From positions 186,001-250,000 of the forward strand of contig JANQBS010000027.1 of the NCBI GenBank assembly GCA_033085395.1: a stretch of DNA of 64,000 nt, written 5' to 3'. Every line of letters begins with the position of its first letter. The stretch's first letter is position 1. This DNA is from Xanthoparmelia taractica. Its lineage: Eukaryota > Ascomycota > Lecanoromycetes > Lecanorales > Parmeliaceae. A program made the translations under genes and the position numbers. The notes beneath the pieces are model-generated. The model had not been told where the DNA came from. It saw only the letters and a program-made list of their open reading frames with translations, and searched no databases. This document shows, piece after piece, positions 12,254 through 22,922 of this stretch.

Positions 12254-12757
12254 ATGGCAACCTTCTTCACCGATCTCATCTCTTCGATCTTCACACCTGG
12301 ACCAACTCCCTCCATCATAATCGCAACCAACGCTTCCTTCGCCGCTCTCCAGGTTGTGCTCTTTGTCCTCCTAATCCTTACGTACAGCGTTCACTTCGCC
12401 GTCCTCTCATTTCTATGCGCCGGATTGTGGTGGGCAATCAACTGGTTCGTTACGGAGCTACAAGCTGCAACTCGGAAAGAGAGAGAGGTGAAGCAGTCGG
12501 GAGATCTGAAAAAGGGGCAAGGGTACGATGGGAGGGGAGTGGAAGATAGTGGGACCGAGACGGAAGGTGGCGGCTCTCAGAGCGAAGGGAGAATCTCGGG
12601 CAGCATATCAGGGAGCAATACGGCAGGCCTCTTGATACCGGAGGACGCACAAAGTGCACTGCGCAAGAGAAGAGTTTCCGGGGAGGCCTCTTCTGGAGAT
12701 CTGAGTGCGGATTCCGACTGGGACAAAGTCTCAGAAGCAGAGGAGGCGGGAAGATAG
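12254..12757 (+). CDS. pkr1: V-ATPase assembly factor Pkr1
   Basis: A 167-residue protein in one exon. The N-terminal half matches the Pkr1 family closely: FFTDLISSIFTPGPTP, then two hydrophobic segments at about residues 27-47 and 50-68, the second ending in LWWAINWF. The hydrophilic C-terminal half is rich in Gly, Ser and Glu and ends with an acidic DSDWDKVSEAEE segment. In yeast, Pkr1 is an ER membrane protein needed to assemble the Vo sector of the vacuolar ATPase and was first found as a killer-toxin resistance gene. Yeast Pkr1 is similar in its membrane part but shorter in the tail. The ATG has a good context and follows a pyrimidine-rich leader. Confidence 0.92.
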   Translation: MATFFTDLISSIFTPGPTPSIIIATNASFAALQVVLFVLLILTYSVHFAVLSFLCAGLWWAINWFVTELQAATRKEREVKQSGDLKKGQGYDGRGVEDSGTETEGGGSQSEGRISGSISGSNTAGLLIPEDAQSALRKRRVSGEASSGDLSADSDWDKVSEAEEAGR

Positions 12758-13169
12758 AGGAGAGATGAAGGATCTTCGCAGTCTTTTACAGCACTACTTG
12801 AATGCATTCTGGTATCATGATAGAACTTTGGTCGACACCACTGCGCCAAGCAGCTTTTTCGGGAATCATCTTGGCTTTAACATTTAAATATTTACCCTCA
12901 GACTTCTCTATATTAAGACTATAGGCTCATTAAATGCTTTAGATCATGTACTCTGTACCTGAAACTCAACAGTGATTTCTCTACATAGAGTGTCTTTAGA
13001 AAGATGATATGCACCCCAATTGAGTTAGCGCTGCCAAGCCAAAGTCAACCGCTTAAAATTGAGCACCAGCGCTCCACTCATCGCCAGTAACAACAATAAC
13101 GACACCGCCCCTGGCGAATATTTTACACAGAAGCACTCTGGAAATCCCACACAGGACTACAAAGCCAAG
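12758..13169. other. Intergenic, pkr1 to smd1
   Basis: This 412-base spacer should hold the pkr1 3' end and the smd1 promoter. The last 100 bases before the smd1 start are A/C-rich. No other feature is seen. Confidence 0.5.
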
Positions 13170-13733
13170 ATGAAGCTCGTCAGGTAAGCCTCACACCCTG
13201 CGCTCCCGCAGAGATTGGATCTCCAAGCTGAGCCCCAACTTCAAGGCTCGTCCCTCGCAAACAGGCGCTGACCACCAGCTTAGATTCCTCATGAAATGCG
13301 CCAACGAAACCGTCACGATTGAGCTTAAGAATGGTATGATTTCCCCGGAGCCAATTGCGCTCTGCATTTGTCTCCGATCAAAGCCACTGCTGATACGACT
13401 TGTTCAGGCACCATCCTCCACGGCACCATCACCTCCGTCTCCCCGCAAATGAACACCGCGCTCCGCGCCGTCAAAATGACGCCGAAAGGCCGCGACCCTA
13501 TTCCTCTCGATACGATCAATATCCGTGGATCGACTATTAGATATTACATCCTGCCCGACTCACTGCCGTTGGATACGCTGTTGATTGATGATGCGCCGAA
13601 GCCGAAGAATAAGGCTAGGAAGGAGGTCGCTGACAGGGGTGGGCGTGGAGGGAGGGGGGGCCCGAGGGGCAGAGGTAGAGGTGGGGGCGGGTTCAGGGGC
13701 GGAAGGGGAAGGGGGGGTGGGAGGGGGTTTTAG
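13170..13733 (+). CDS. smd1: Small nuclear ribonucleoprotein SmD1
   Basis: Three exons (13170-13183, 13284-13333, 13408-13733) encode 129 residues. Exon 1 holds only MKLVR; exon 2 continues FLMKCANETVTIELKNG; exon 3 holds the Sm2 motif around MTPKGRDPIPLDTINIRGS and YYILPDSLP. The tail is an RGG-rich sequence typical of SmD1, where arginines are usually dimethylated. SmD1 is part of the heptameric Sm ring of U1, U2, U4 and U5 snRNPs and acts in nuclear pre-mRNA splicing. Length fits the family. Donors are GTAAGC and GTATGA; acceptors are TAG and CAG. Confidence 0.97.
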
Positions 13734-14034
13734 GAAAAGGTTGCAGAAGAGGAGAGAATGCAGGGGTGTGGGTTTGGACAGCCGTCACGGCAATCTCAGA
13801 GAGCATGGAACACGGCTCTGCCCAAAGCGGTCTCAAAAAGATTATAATAGAAGTGGCAGGCATGCGCAAGCTCTCAGGCTATGGAGCCTAATCTTTGCTT
13901 GCTAATAGCCTGATTGCGGTGGCCTCTGGTTGTTTTCCATTGGAAATTGCTTACAAAAAGCGATCCATTCAAGTTTCAGTACTGGATAGGTACTTCGTGG
14001 TTCGGCTCATGTACGAAAATTGCTGCGATAACCC
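13734..14034. other. Convergent 3' spacer, smd1 and mtq2
   Basis: About 300 bases lie between the stops of two convergent genes. Apart from their 3' untranslated regions I see nothing in it. Confidence 0.5.
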
Positions 14035-14835
14035 CTAGCCACGCCAGACTCTGATGATTTGAAGCTTTTCCCACCCGGCCTGCTTCCCTGAATGGCCCAC
14101 AACAGAGACTAGCCACCCATCGCCCCACCGTCTTATGCGTTGCATGATTTCTGCGGGCTTATTCTGCGTGCATAGCAGTATGTATGCTGTGCCTCTCGCA
14201 AGGTTCAACACATTAGGAAGCTGCTCGAGCAGCCTGTTCGTGACCTCAATGCCATCCACACCTCCATCATACGACAAACGTAGCAGGTGTGAGTCTCCCT
14301 CAAATGTCCGTGGAGTGCAGTCGGTATCAGCGATTGCTGTCCCCAGTTTCAGATGATGAGGCTCGGGCACGGCGGGCGAGGGCACGTATGGCGGGTTGAA
14401 GATTAGCAAATCAACCAACCCGTCTCGCAATGGGCTGGTCAAGTCTGCCCTCATTGTGGCGAGCATACAGCCTGAGCCACGGGCATTTTTCCCCTGAGGC
14501 GCATGGCACGCTTGCACCACAGTCTGTTTGGTAGCCTTGCAGGCAAAACTGTTCACATCGGTGCCCAAGGCGATAACATCAGCACGGCCGAAGATTGCAT
14601 TGGCGTGAGCAGTAACGAAGGCGAGGACTACACCAGAGCCCGTCCCGACTTCGAGAAGTAGCGGTGAGGGATTCAATTCATGGTGCAGTTCTGTGGGCGG
14701 ACGCTCAGCGAATCGCTGCGTGAGGAACTGCGTCTCGGCTTCTGAGGAGAGCGTATCTAAGAGAAGGTAAGAGTCTTCCGCTGGCTCGTATATGCAGTCT
14801 GTGTCCACGTGAGATGTTGACGGTGTAGGCAGCAT
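14035..14835 (-). CDS. mtq2: eRF1 N5-glutamine methyltransferase catalytic subunit (Mtq2/HemK2)
   Basis: A single-exon protein of 266 residues. It starts with the family segment VYEPAEDSYLLLD-like (here IYEPAEDSYLLLDTL), has the SAM-binding motif I LLEVGTGSGVV, the acidic post-I segment ALGTDVN and the catalytic NPPYVPSP motif. These define the HemK2/Mtq2 class, which together with Trm112 methylates the GGQ glutamine of release factor eRF1. The length is slightly above the yeast protein because of a short insertion between motif I and NPPY. It is divergently transcribed from the complex II assembly gene with only 148 bases between starts, so a shared promoter is likely. Confidence 0.93.
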   Translation of the reverse strand: MLPTPSTSHVDTDCIYEPAEDSYLLLDTLSSEAETQFLTQRFAERPPTELHHELNPSPLLLEVGTGSGVVLAFVTAHANAIFGRADVIALGTDVNSFACKATKQTVVQACHAPQGKNARGSGCMLATMRADLTSPLRDGLVDLLIFNPPYVPSPAVPEPHHLKLGTAIADTDCTPRTFEGDSHLLRLSYDGGVDGIEVTNRLLEQLPNVLNLARGTAYILLCTQNKPAEIMQRIRRWGDGWLVSVVGHSGKQAGWEKLQIIRVWRG

Positions 14836-14983
14836 AACCTAGACAAGGTTTTGCAGTGAGAGGGGAAGGTTTGAGAGGAATTAAAAATGCCATGATCTGC
14901 GGGGTGATGTCAAACTTCAGGATCAACTTTCGATTGCTCAACAATCCTTTTCAAACTCCCAAAACCCCCACAAAAATCCTATC
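14836..14983. promoter_or_regulatory. Shared divergent promoter mtq2 / acn9
   Basis: Only 148 bases separate the two divergent start codons. It must carry both promoters and both 5' leaders. The right part is a C/A-rich leader before the acn9 ATG. No specific factor site can be assigned. Confidence 0.6.
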
Positions 14984-15503
14984 ATGAGACCCTCATTGCG
15001 ACTACTGGCGAATCCTACAGCTGCGGGTTCAACCAATGGACTGAAACCAGCTCCATTGGCTTTGCTGCCACCGATTCCACTCTACAGACGCCTGCTTCGA
15101 GCACACCGGAAGTATCTAGACCCGCAGATGCGTCTACTTGGAGACGAGTACATTAAGACTGAATATCGATCCCACCGCAATGTCGAGAATCCCATGCATA
15201 TTGTAGGTTTCCTCTGCATTATTGTTGGCAACCCGGAGAGCCCCTCAGGAAGCTAATAACGCGGACAGATTGGCTTCTTGACTGAGTGGCAAATGTACGC
15301 CCAGAATATCGAGGGTGGTTCTTGGAAAGGAGAGAAAATCGACAAAGGCAAAATTGACAAGATGAGTGGTATAACACTTCTATTCTAAGAATCCGAGAAT
15401 TTAGCTCATGAGGGTCCGTGCAGACCAGCAGTTAGGGCAGCTCTACGAACTCATGCAGGCCATACAAAAGCGAGCTCACGAGGATGACGGTGAAGAGTCT
15501 TGA
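14984..15503 (+). CDS. acn9: Succinate dehydrogenase assembly factor 3 (SDHAF3/Acn9)
   Basis: Three exons (14984-15202, 15269-15368, 15424-15503) encode 132 residues. The core follows the Acn9 family: PPIPLYRRLLRAHRKYL (the LYR motif), GDEYIKTEYRSHRNVENP, then GFLTEWQMYAQNIEGG and a C-terminal QLYELMQA helix. LYR proteins of this family act in the mitochondrial matrix and protect the iron-sulfur subunit Sdh2 during assembly of complex II. The N-terminus is basic and hydroxylated, suitable as a mitochondrial presequence. Donors are GTAGGT and GTATAA. The protein length is typical. Confidence 0.93.
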
Positions 15504-15860
15504 CGCCTACGCGCGGGGCTATTTTCTACAAGAATGGGCGGCTCGAGGGGACATTGTCTCCAGTACAGCCTCCCATGCCGGGAGGCGAATGTTTCGGCCA
15601 GCGTCTCTGAAACATCGATAGACGCCCTCAATGTGTTATGGGGAAAGCCGAACCTCTATATAAACATCAACAATTTCGCCAGCAACGTTTGAATTCGGTC
15701 TTGAACAAGGACTCCCGCTTGATCAAAGGCACCTCAGTACCAGCAAAGTGTGAGGGCAACTCCGAAGACATCCGACACCGCTATCTACGCACCAACTGCA
15801 GTGCTATTCTGGAGCCAACCACGCGCTTCACGACCCACAGCTCTCCACTTCCTATCAAAG

Positions 15861-16371
15861 ATGTGCGTCACCAAGTTATCAAAACATCCAGGATGCGGAC
15901 ACTGGTCGTGCGCGATCGAAGCACCCTGTAAAGAAGGTCGCGATTTCTCCAATTGCCCATCCTTCACGACGGGCGCGGCTCGGAAACCAGCAAAGTATCC
16001 ACGAGAGTTAGCCAAAGAGGGAACTTGTCCCAAGTGTGATAAGAAGGATAACTATGATGGAAAGAAGATAAGGATGGTCAAGGGGACGGCGCATGCCACA
16101 AAGCTCGGATGTGGACCGAGTGTTAGTCACCTTCTCCAGGCCTTTTCTTCCTATTCGTATTACATTTTGAGTTGTGAGACTGGTCGATGGAATGGGAAAT
16201 TTCCGGGAGCTGTTTAGCGACTCAGAATTAGTTCCGAAGAGTGATACTGACATCGAAAGCATTCAGAGGTCGGACTGTGGCGTTAATCTGGGTAGGAAGT
16301 CGAGAAAGTATGGGCCGAAGAAGGAAGAAAGTACAATGTTATTGACAGAGGGAGGCTGCGTGGTGATGTGA
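15861..16371 (+). CDS. Small cysteine-rich conserved fungal protein
   Basis: Two exons (15861-16121, 16267-16371) give 121 residues. The pattern is MCVTKLSKHPGCGHWSC at the start, CPKCDKK in the middle and KLGCGPSRSDCGVNL across the splice junction. Spaced CxxC, GCGH and GCGP elements suggest a zinc-binding fold; I have seen similarly patterned small hypothetical proteins in Pezizomycotina but know no function. The intron has a GTTAGT donor, a GATACTGACAT branch region and a CAG acceptor, and is in phase 0. There is no signal peptide, so a secreted effector role is unlikely. The start was set at the first Met of the conserved region; the frame is open further upstream but loses the pattern. 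Confidence 0.65.
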
Positions 16372-17189
16372 CACTGAAAGAAGGGCTGGCTATGGATGGA
16401 GTTCTCTGTGCGGATGAGTGTTTTTTAATATACATGTAAAGATATCTCCTAATGTATTGTGTCTAGAGGAAGCCTTGATGGGATTGAAGATGTATGTACC
16501 TCAAGGATTTTAGATGGAGTCCGCTGATCATGCACAAGTCAAAAAGAGGCATTGGCCCCCCACAGCATGCCCTAAAGCCGCCCTAGGAAGCGGAAATGCG
16601 GCTTATAGTGGGGGGCTACTTTTACCTTGCTTTAGCTCCGGGTGCTGCAGCAGTGGTTGGTTGCTGGGTCAAGCTTTTTGAGCTGGGATTGAGTCTCTAC
16701 AGCCTGTTGTCAATACAACCTCCCTCTCTCTACTGCTTGATGCGAACTGATTCCATCCCCGCCAGTACTAAGACTCCCTCTTCTGAGATCAGCACCGTAT
16801 AGATCTCGGAGCTCGGATCAGAAGTCGCTCCTACAGACCATTCGGTCCTAGTCATGGCTTTGTAGGGTGAGAATTGAGCTTCTAGGACTGAAGAAATTCT
16901 GGAAGGATCACATGAGACGGATTTGAAGTCAACGGTGATTCTCGTGTCATAACTCAGTCAACCTTTGTGAACCCTGTGCTAGTGACCACTGCGCTAGACT
17001 TGGAGGAACGATAGGTGATGGCCTGAGCTCTTCGCTGAGTGATCCCTTGATCTTATCCTCATCAGTACGAAGCCTTCGATCAAGACACCACAAAGTACAA
17101 TCTCAACCTTATGGAGGTTCTTGCTGGGTATCAACACGCCCTTTAAATAAAGGTAAAACAAACAACGTATCGAATGTTCCGGGTACCGA
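16372..17189. other. Intergenic, with one hairpin element
   Basis: An 818-base spacer between two plus-strand genes. It contains the inverted repeat listed separately. The last 200 bases should be the F-box gene leader. No gene is visible. Confidence 0.5.
16553..16618. repeat. Nested inverted repeat (hairpin-forming)
   Basis: The outer arms GCCCCCCAC (16555-16563) and GTGGGGGGC (16608-16616) are perfect reverse complements. Inside them, AAGCCGC (16575-16581) and GCGGCTT (16598-16604) pair as well. Together they could fold into a bulged hairpin of about 62 bases. It lies in intergenic DNA, about 180 bases after the stop of the cysteine-rich gene. It may be a tiny transposon relic or an RNA structure; no target-site duplication is evident. 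Confidence 0.7.
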
Positions 17190-20105
17190 ATGCAAGTTAT
17201 GGAATCCGAAGAATCACTCTTGAAACCCTGCAAGTCGCTACCGCTTCCCTTCAAGGACCTTGATGCTCTGCATAACCGAATAGGTCCACATCCGGGCAGC
17301 GTCTCTTCTACGCAGGCCGAGATGGATCAAGGGTTCAGTAACCCCGCAAAGGGCATTGTCGAGGTGGGCTCCATGGCACAAGAAGATGGTGTGATAAGAC
17401 AACGAGAGAAGATTGCAGACCATCAAAGGGGCAGGGGACGAGAAGTGGCTGCAAATGTGAGGAAGGGAGGCCCTCTAAACCTGCTCGATTTGCCCTTGGA
17501 CATATTGAAGGATATCTTCAAGATGGTCAGTGCAAAGGGTAACACCCATTAGACTGTGTGTACTGATAGCACCTCGAGGTCCCACACACAAGCGATTTGT
17601 GTAGTCTTGCCGCCTCGAACTCTGCCCTACATTCAGTTGCTACCCCCCTCATCTACAGCAGATTCGACATAGTATGGCCAGAAAACCCCAATGGTTCCGA
17701 GTCACGCCTAGGCGTCGATGCATTAACCTACGGCCTTGCTACGCTTGTAATGAGAGAAGATTTGTTCGAACATGACATGTTTTCCAACAACGCTACATGT
17801 GGAGCATCCTGTCAAAGATATGCATGCGCACAGTGCGGCGCTGTGAACCTCCTAAATCAAACGCCAAAAACTTCCGTCAAAAACCGAAGATTACGACGAG
17901 GCAACTATTTCTCCCAGTTCACAAAGAAATTCTCCCTTGGAAATGGTCCTGCCGACTCGGTCGAGGATTATCTTGTGACAAAAGACGGTGGGAAAATGCT
18001 CGGAACGCTGGTCGCATTGAGCATTGCTCGAATGCCGAATCTGGTAGGGTCTTTCTAGATTTTGAGTCTCGTTGATGGCTTTACTAACACAGTCTGACAA
18101 CCAGGAGTCATTCGTGTGGGATATGTCTACGGGTATTCTTAGAGATATATGGATAGCTCTGTCGTCTCTTGGCGACTATCAGTCGCCTAAATTGGAGAAA
18201 ATTTGGGTACGCCTGCACCACAATAAAGAGCCTCTGTCAGAAGCCGAGCTCACCCAAACGAACACTACTCCACAACCTGCTCAAGCCCCACCTAGCCAGG
18301 CACCTGCACTGGCAGCCGCACAGACAACACCATCTCAAAACTTCGATTTTGAAGGGTTTCCAAGACTGGTGTTTGCAAAAAACCATCGGGAGGAGCCCAA
18401 TTTTTCCATCATGCCTCCCCTGCGTTCGCTGACGGTCCTAGACATCGACGAGATAGCCTATCTGGACGAATTGAGCGTACTTCTGGAGCGCTCACAGGAT
18501 AAATTGCGAGAATTGCGTATCGGCTTTGCTCCGGTTCTTTACAGTTCCTGCAGCGATCGCGAACAACCGCCCTTGAAATACGTAATTAAGGGCGGTCCAC
18601 TGCCATTACTGATGAGCAAGATATACTTGGGTCCGAATCTGAGTGGAGCTGAAGTCAGGTCCGAAACGCCGAAGAATATACTTGATGAACCGATTTCTAA
18701 TTCACCAGATTCCAAAGTGCCTGGGGTGAACATGGATGCTATTGACCCAGCATTGTTTGCGGAAAGCACACCCCATGAAGGCCGAGAGATGCCAGAGCCA
18801 AAATCAGAAGTAGAGACAAGCCCACTCGAAGTATTACGAGATCCAGTCGAGCGGTCTAATACGAACACGAAAGCAACAAGCAATCAAAGGTCATCCAGCT
18901 ATGATGGGCTGCAGAGTACCGATACAGCGGAGTCTACGGCTTTGCAGAATGCTCTGAAGCCCATACAGAGATTGAAACTCGAGACCCTTGAAATCGAAAA
19001 GGTTACTCTGCATGTGATCACATTGTATAACACGATAGATTGGACAGTGCTTACAAGCCTGACCTTACTGAATTGTGGAGACACTGAGAAGTTGTGGTCT
19101 TGCCTCCAAGAAAAGTTTCCGCCTCGAAAAACATTGGTCGTTTCAACAGCTATGCAATCCAGCAAAAAGCGTGGAAGCCAACCCCGGCTCCGCCGCATGC
19201 CTTCCTCGGAATCTTTGTCGAAGACTTTGCAGTTCCCGCTCCGTCTGAAAAGAATCCACACCGACCACGTCTCATCCAGTCTCATATCGTTCCTCAAGCA
19301 CGCACTCGCTCCGGACAGCCTCGAATGGCTGTTCCTCCAAGACACCAGCATGCATGGATCGTCTTCAGTGACGCTGGAAGCCATTTATCGCGGCCCTCTA
19401 CGTCGCCACCGCTCTAGCCTGACGAAGCTCATGGTCGACAGCACCAGTGGTTCTAAAAATAGCCGTACCCGTGGCATGACTGCTAAAAAATGGATGCTCA
19501 CCCGTGAAGTTCTCACATTCCTAAGTAGTGGAAAGATGAGTCGACTCAGGGAGCTTGCGATGGTTATTGAGTACAAAGACTGGCACTTCTTTCTGCAGAG
19601 ACTTCCACGAATACCTCACCTCCGTTCACTATACGTACCCTATATCAGTGAGCATCCCTACGGTGCTTTGTTGGAACTGGAGGACTTCGCTATGGGCGCC
19701 ATAAATGTTGTTGCTTTGAGGCCAGAGGTGGAGCTTTGCTATCTGGGCATAAAAGACAAATGCTTCGAGATCCTGGAGACTAAAAGCTCAAAGGACGGAA
19801 CTGGCTCCGCCTCAGCGAATGCCGGGGGTGGTGCGACTGATGATGACGACGATGCTGAGGTTCACCATGACCATAGCGATGATGACGATGTTGATGATGA
19901 TGACGATGACAGCGAGGACGAAAACGCAGCGCCAATGACTCCAGCAACACAGACACAAGGGATGGACTCGGACATCGATCCTATCACAGACGATGACGAG
20001 CCAGACCCTGTTGGCGGTGACAATAATATCAAGCTGAAGCTGAGAGAGATTTTGTTCTATGAGGACCGGATATCGATCTTCAAAGCAAGACATGGACGGC
20101 TTTAG
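17190..20105 (+). CDS. F-box domain protein, 936 residues
   Basis: Three exons (17190-17525, 17570-18043, 18105-20105) join in phase 0. The F-box spans the first junction: LNLLDLPLDILKDIFKM, then HLEVPHTSDLCSLAASN and ALHSVATPLIYSRF. Behind it lies a long region with irregular leucine-rich spacing, as in fungal F-box/LRR-like proteins. There is a Pro/Ala/Gln-rich linker near residue 330 and a strongly acidic Asp-rich stretch near residues 850-890. F-box proteins couple substrates to Skp1-cullin ubiquitin ligases; the substrate is unknown. A CxxC-containing segment (YACAQCGAVN) sits after the F-box. Splice signals are GTCAGT/TAG and GTAGGG/CAG. Confidence 0.85.
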
Positions 20106-20972
20106 GATTACATTTATTGGCACCCTATCATACGGCCACTTTCAGGAGCTTTTGATAGGCCTCAGACTTTTGCAGTCACGATATAGAGAAATAATAAAAG
20201 CTTTTTCAAAGGCGACGGAATGATATCTTACCCTTGCCATGTGGCTTCTCCATGTCCCCGTATCACGTTGCTCAACCACCATTCTAGATCTCATCACTTC
20301 CATCACCCGTCATCCTAGCAGCATACGTAAGTATTGTGTTCTCACGGTATCTTACCCCTTACGTCTGCATTGTCATCTCTCTCCCCTTCATCCTAATTCG
20401 CTGTCGCGGCCTTTCACGACAATCACCCAGACTCCCAGGCATCAGACCCCGTAGCTTCTCTACACTCCTCGTTCGATTTGTGGAGCTGTTCCTTCGTCCA
20501 TGCCAAATACCACAGCGTCCGTGCATTATACAACACCCTCCGACGTCCCATCCTCTCATGTCGTTCTTTGCGACTGTATCGTAGGCTCGGCCCCTATGTG
20601 TGGCTTTTGGTTTTTGATTTCGATGCGCCTCAGGTGCAGTTTCAGAGGTAGTTGGTGGGTGGGTTCGAACCCCAGTGGAAAATACCGTAGGTAAGAGCAT
20701 ATACAGTAGTGCTTGGCTCGAGGCCATGATGACTGAGATATTCCAGCTCAAATCACATTAAAACTATATTATATACACCCCATATCGTGTCATCTCAAGT
20801 TGCCCGATCTTTGCCAACCATTCGTATGTCGGTTACAGAGCGTTGTATACCGACAAAAGCCGACCCACACTTCGCTGATGCTCCCTTCCAACCGCCAAAG
20901 ACGTCTTTCGTTATGGGCGCTCCCCACCAACTCGCATCCTGACTCCGCGGCAGTCGCACCGTAACATCAATC
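20106..20972. other. Convergent spacer, F-box gene and lectin gene
   Basis: No gene is supported here. Near 20661 a GGGTTCGAACCCC segment resembles a tRNA B box, but no acceptor stem or anticodon arm pairs around it. Confidence 0.45.
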
Positions 20973-22922
20973 TCATGTGTGTATGCTCCAATCCTGCAAA
21001 TCTCTTTTCCCAATAAGGTCCATTGTCGCCCACGAATCTTCGTACCATGGAGACTGGCTGATGTCACTGCCGTTCTGCTGATTGAACACGTACAGGTACG
21101 TCCCGTTTGTGCTCACGTCTGTATTTGTCCCAATCGGTAGTGCCGCCAGTCATGGCCGAGTCGATGCTGTTGGTTCCGCTGTCGACGACGGCGCCCCAGG
21201 AGCCGATGCCGAAGGGGCCGGCTGTTAGGGGTGGGATGGCTTCGACGTTGGAGTTGGGTTGTTGGTAGACGAGGAGGCCAAGGGCGTAGGTGAGAGAGGA
21301 GTTTGTAAGGACGGTTACGGGTGCGGTGGAGATGCCTGGGCGTTTATGTTAGATATTTGACATCCAGGAGAGGATGAAGGAGTGAAAGGCGAACCATCAG
21401 CCCATTGCCCATACGCGATGATTTCGGGGGCCTGGTCGCTGTTTTCGTTTGTTGTATTATAGACGTGATACCAAAGTTGGAGCCGATTGCTCGTATCCAG
21501 TGTCCACAATTGAGCCGTTGCGTTGGATTCCAGCCAATCCGAGGTCATTCCGGCATTGCCGTTGGTAATGTTGTCGAAGGTGAACGATGCATCCCATGAT
21601 GAAGAGCTATCCATGGTAAAGCTGAGCTCGTGGATGCAGTTGTCGGGTGCTCCATAATACAGCCGTATCCCTGCGCTTTTCCCTGCGGTCTTCCCAAGCC
21701 ATGATCCGCTGTAGAACGCTGTCATGGCTGTGGAAGCTTGTGATGCCTCGAATCTAGAGTCACCTGGAGGACCGTCGGTCCAAGTGCTCATGTTGTCCGT
21801 ACTAATCTTCTCTCGCAGTAGATTCGTCGAGTCGATGTAGAACACATGCGCCCAGAATTACCATGGTCAATGGAGATGTTTGGGGCGGGGGAGATTGGGC
21901 CTCACGGTAAGATTTCCATCGCTAGTGTAATTTACAGCAGCCAAAGGTGTTGCACCTCTTGCGTCGGTGGTGATGTTGCTGTCACCTCCTGTCCAGTTCC
22001 CTCCAGGCGCCCTTACCGCATGCTGAACTTGCCCGGTGTAATTCTGATAGAATAAATGGAGTATAGGTTCTGTACTGATGTTCTCCATTAAAGTGCGAAG
22101 CCAGTGCCGTTGAATGCGCCTTCTGCAGACGCGATTCCAGTCGCATTGGATGTGGAACTCGAATTTGACTTGCCGGAAGAAGTACTGCCAGAAGAAGTAC
22201 TGTCAGAAGAAGTACTGCCAGAAGAAGTACTGCCAGAAGAAGTACTGCCCGAGGAATTTTTGCCAGAAGAAGTACTGCCCGAGGAATTTTTGCTAGAAGA
22301 AGTACTGCCAGAAGAAGTACTGCCAGAAGAAATACTGCCAGAAGAAGTACTGCCAGAAGAAGTACTGCCAGAAGAAGTACTGCCCGAGGAATTTTTGCCA
22401 GAAGAAGTACTGCCAGAAGAAGTACTGCCCGAGGAATTTTTGCCAAAAGAATCATTGGTCGGAGAGATCGTGGTACTTCAAAAAAGAGCGCTCATCAGCT
22501 CAATGCGCGGTCGATTATCTGGTTACAAGGATGCAAACTTACCTGCTCTTGTGCCGTACGCTCAAGGGTACCGCGACAGCAACGACCACGACTATAAGCA
22601 AAAGCGCAGCAAGCAAAGCCCAGAGCTTCCATCTCCTCTTCAATATCCACTGCCTTCCAAGTTCCTTTGACTCGTCGAGTGAGACTACTTCTTTGTTATC
22701 CTCGTTCCACGCTTCCTTATCTGGGCCCCAATAGTTTGTCTGCGGTATAGTTCCTTTCTGATACTCTGCTGGAACAGCCTCGAGGCCTGCGGTATCTAGC
22801 ACTGTTCGTAGTCCGTCTTGCGTATGATCGACTTCGAGTCCAGTCTGGTGGTTAACTTCCTTCTCCGCATAGAGAGCCTCCGTGTCAGAGCTGTAATAGG
22901 AATTGGCATTGTGGTCTACCAT
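20973..22922 (-). pseudogene. Type II membrane fucose-lectin-like protein, disrupted
   Basis: Exon 1 (22922-22543) encodes an acidic cytosolic tail and one transmembrane helix (about residues 103-121, LWALLAALLLIVVVVAVAVP). It is spliced to a Ser/Thr/Gly stalk coded by a 15-bp tandem repeat. After that come beta-propeller-like blades such as LHLFYQNYTGQVQHAV, VFYIDSTNLLREKI and IRLYYGAPDNCIHELS, which match fungal fucose-specific lectins. Exons 4 and 5 are 21851-21395 and 21335 onward. Three lesions block a full model: the frame stops at 22088-22090 and resumes one base out of phase; after the donor at 21905 no AG acceptor exists, where TGG stands at the expected place; and near 21140-21160 the frame shifts again before the segment containing TYLYVFNQQNGSDI. 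Sequence error remains possible. Confidence 0.65.
22170..22445 (-). repeat. 15-bp coding minisatellite in the lectin stalk
   Basis: About 18 consecutive 15-base units, read on the minus strand as AGTACTTCTTCTGGC, encode Ser-Thr-Ser-Ser-Gly. A second unit type (AAAAATTCCTCGGGC) encodes Lys-Asn-Ser-Ser-Gly and occurs several times among the first type. The period of five codons keeps the frame, giving a flexible, probably O-glycosylated stalk between membrane and lectin domain. Unit number is likely to vary between strains. Confidence 0.9.

Noticed and set aside
20655..20690. tRNA-like B box GGGTTCGAACCCC on the plus strand
   Set aside because: The T-stem is imperfect and no acceptor stem, D-arm or anticodon arm can be paired around it.
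22104..22670. 188-codon plus-strand frame of LPEEV repeats
   Set aside because: It is the opposite-strand reading of the lectin stalk minisatellite; the minus strand gives the membrane helix, Ser/Thr stalk and lectin blades.
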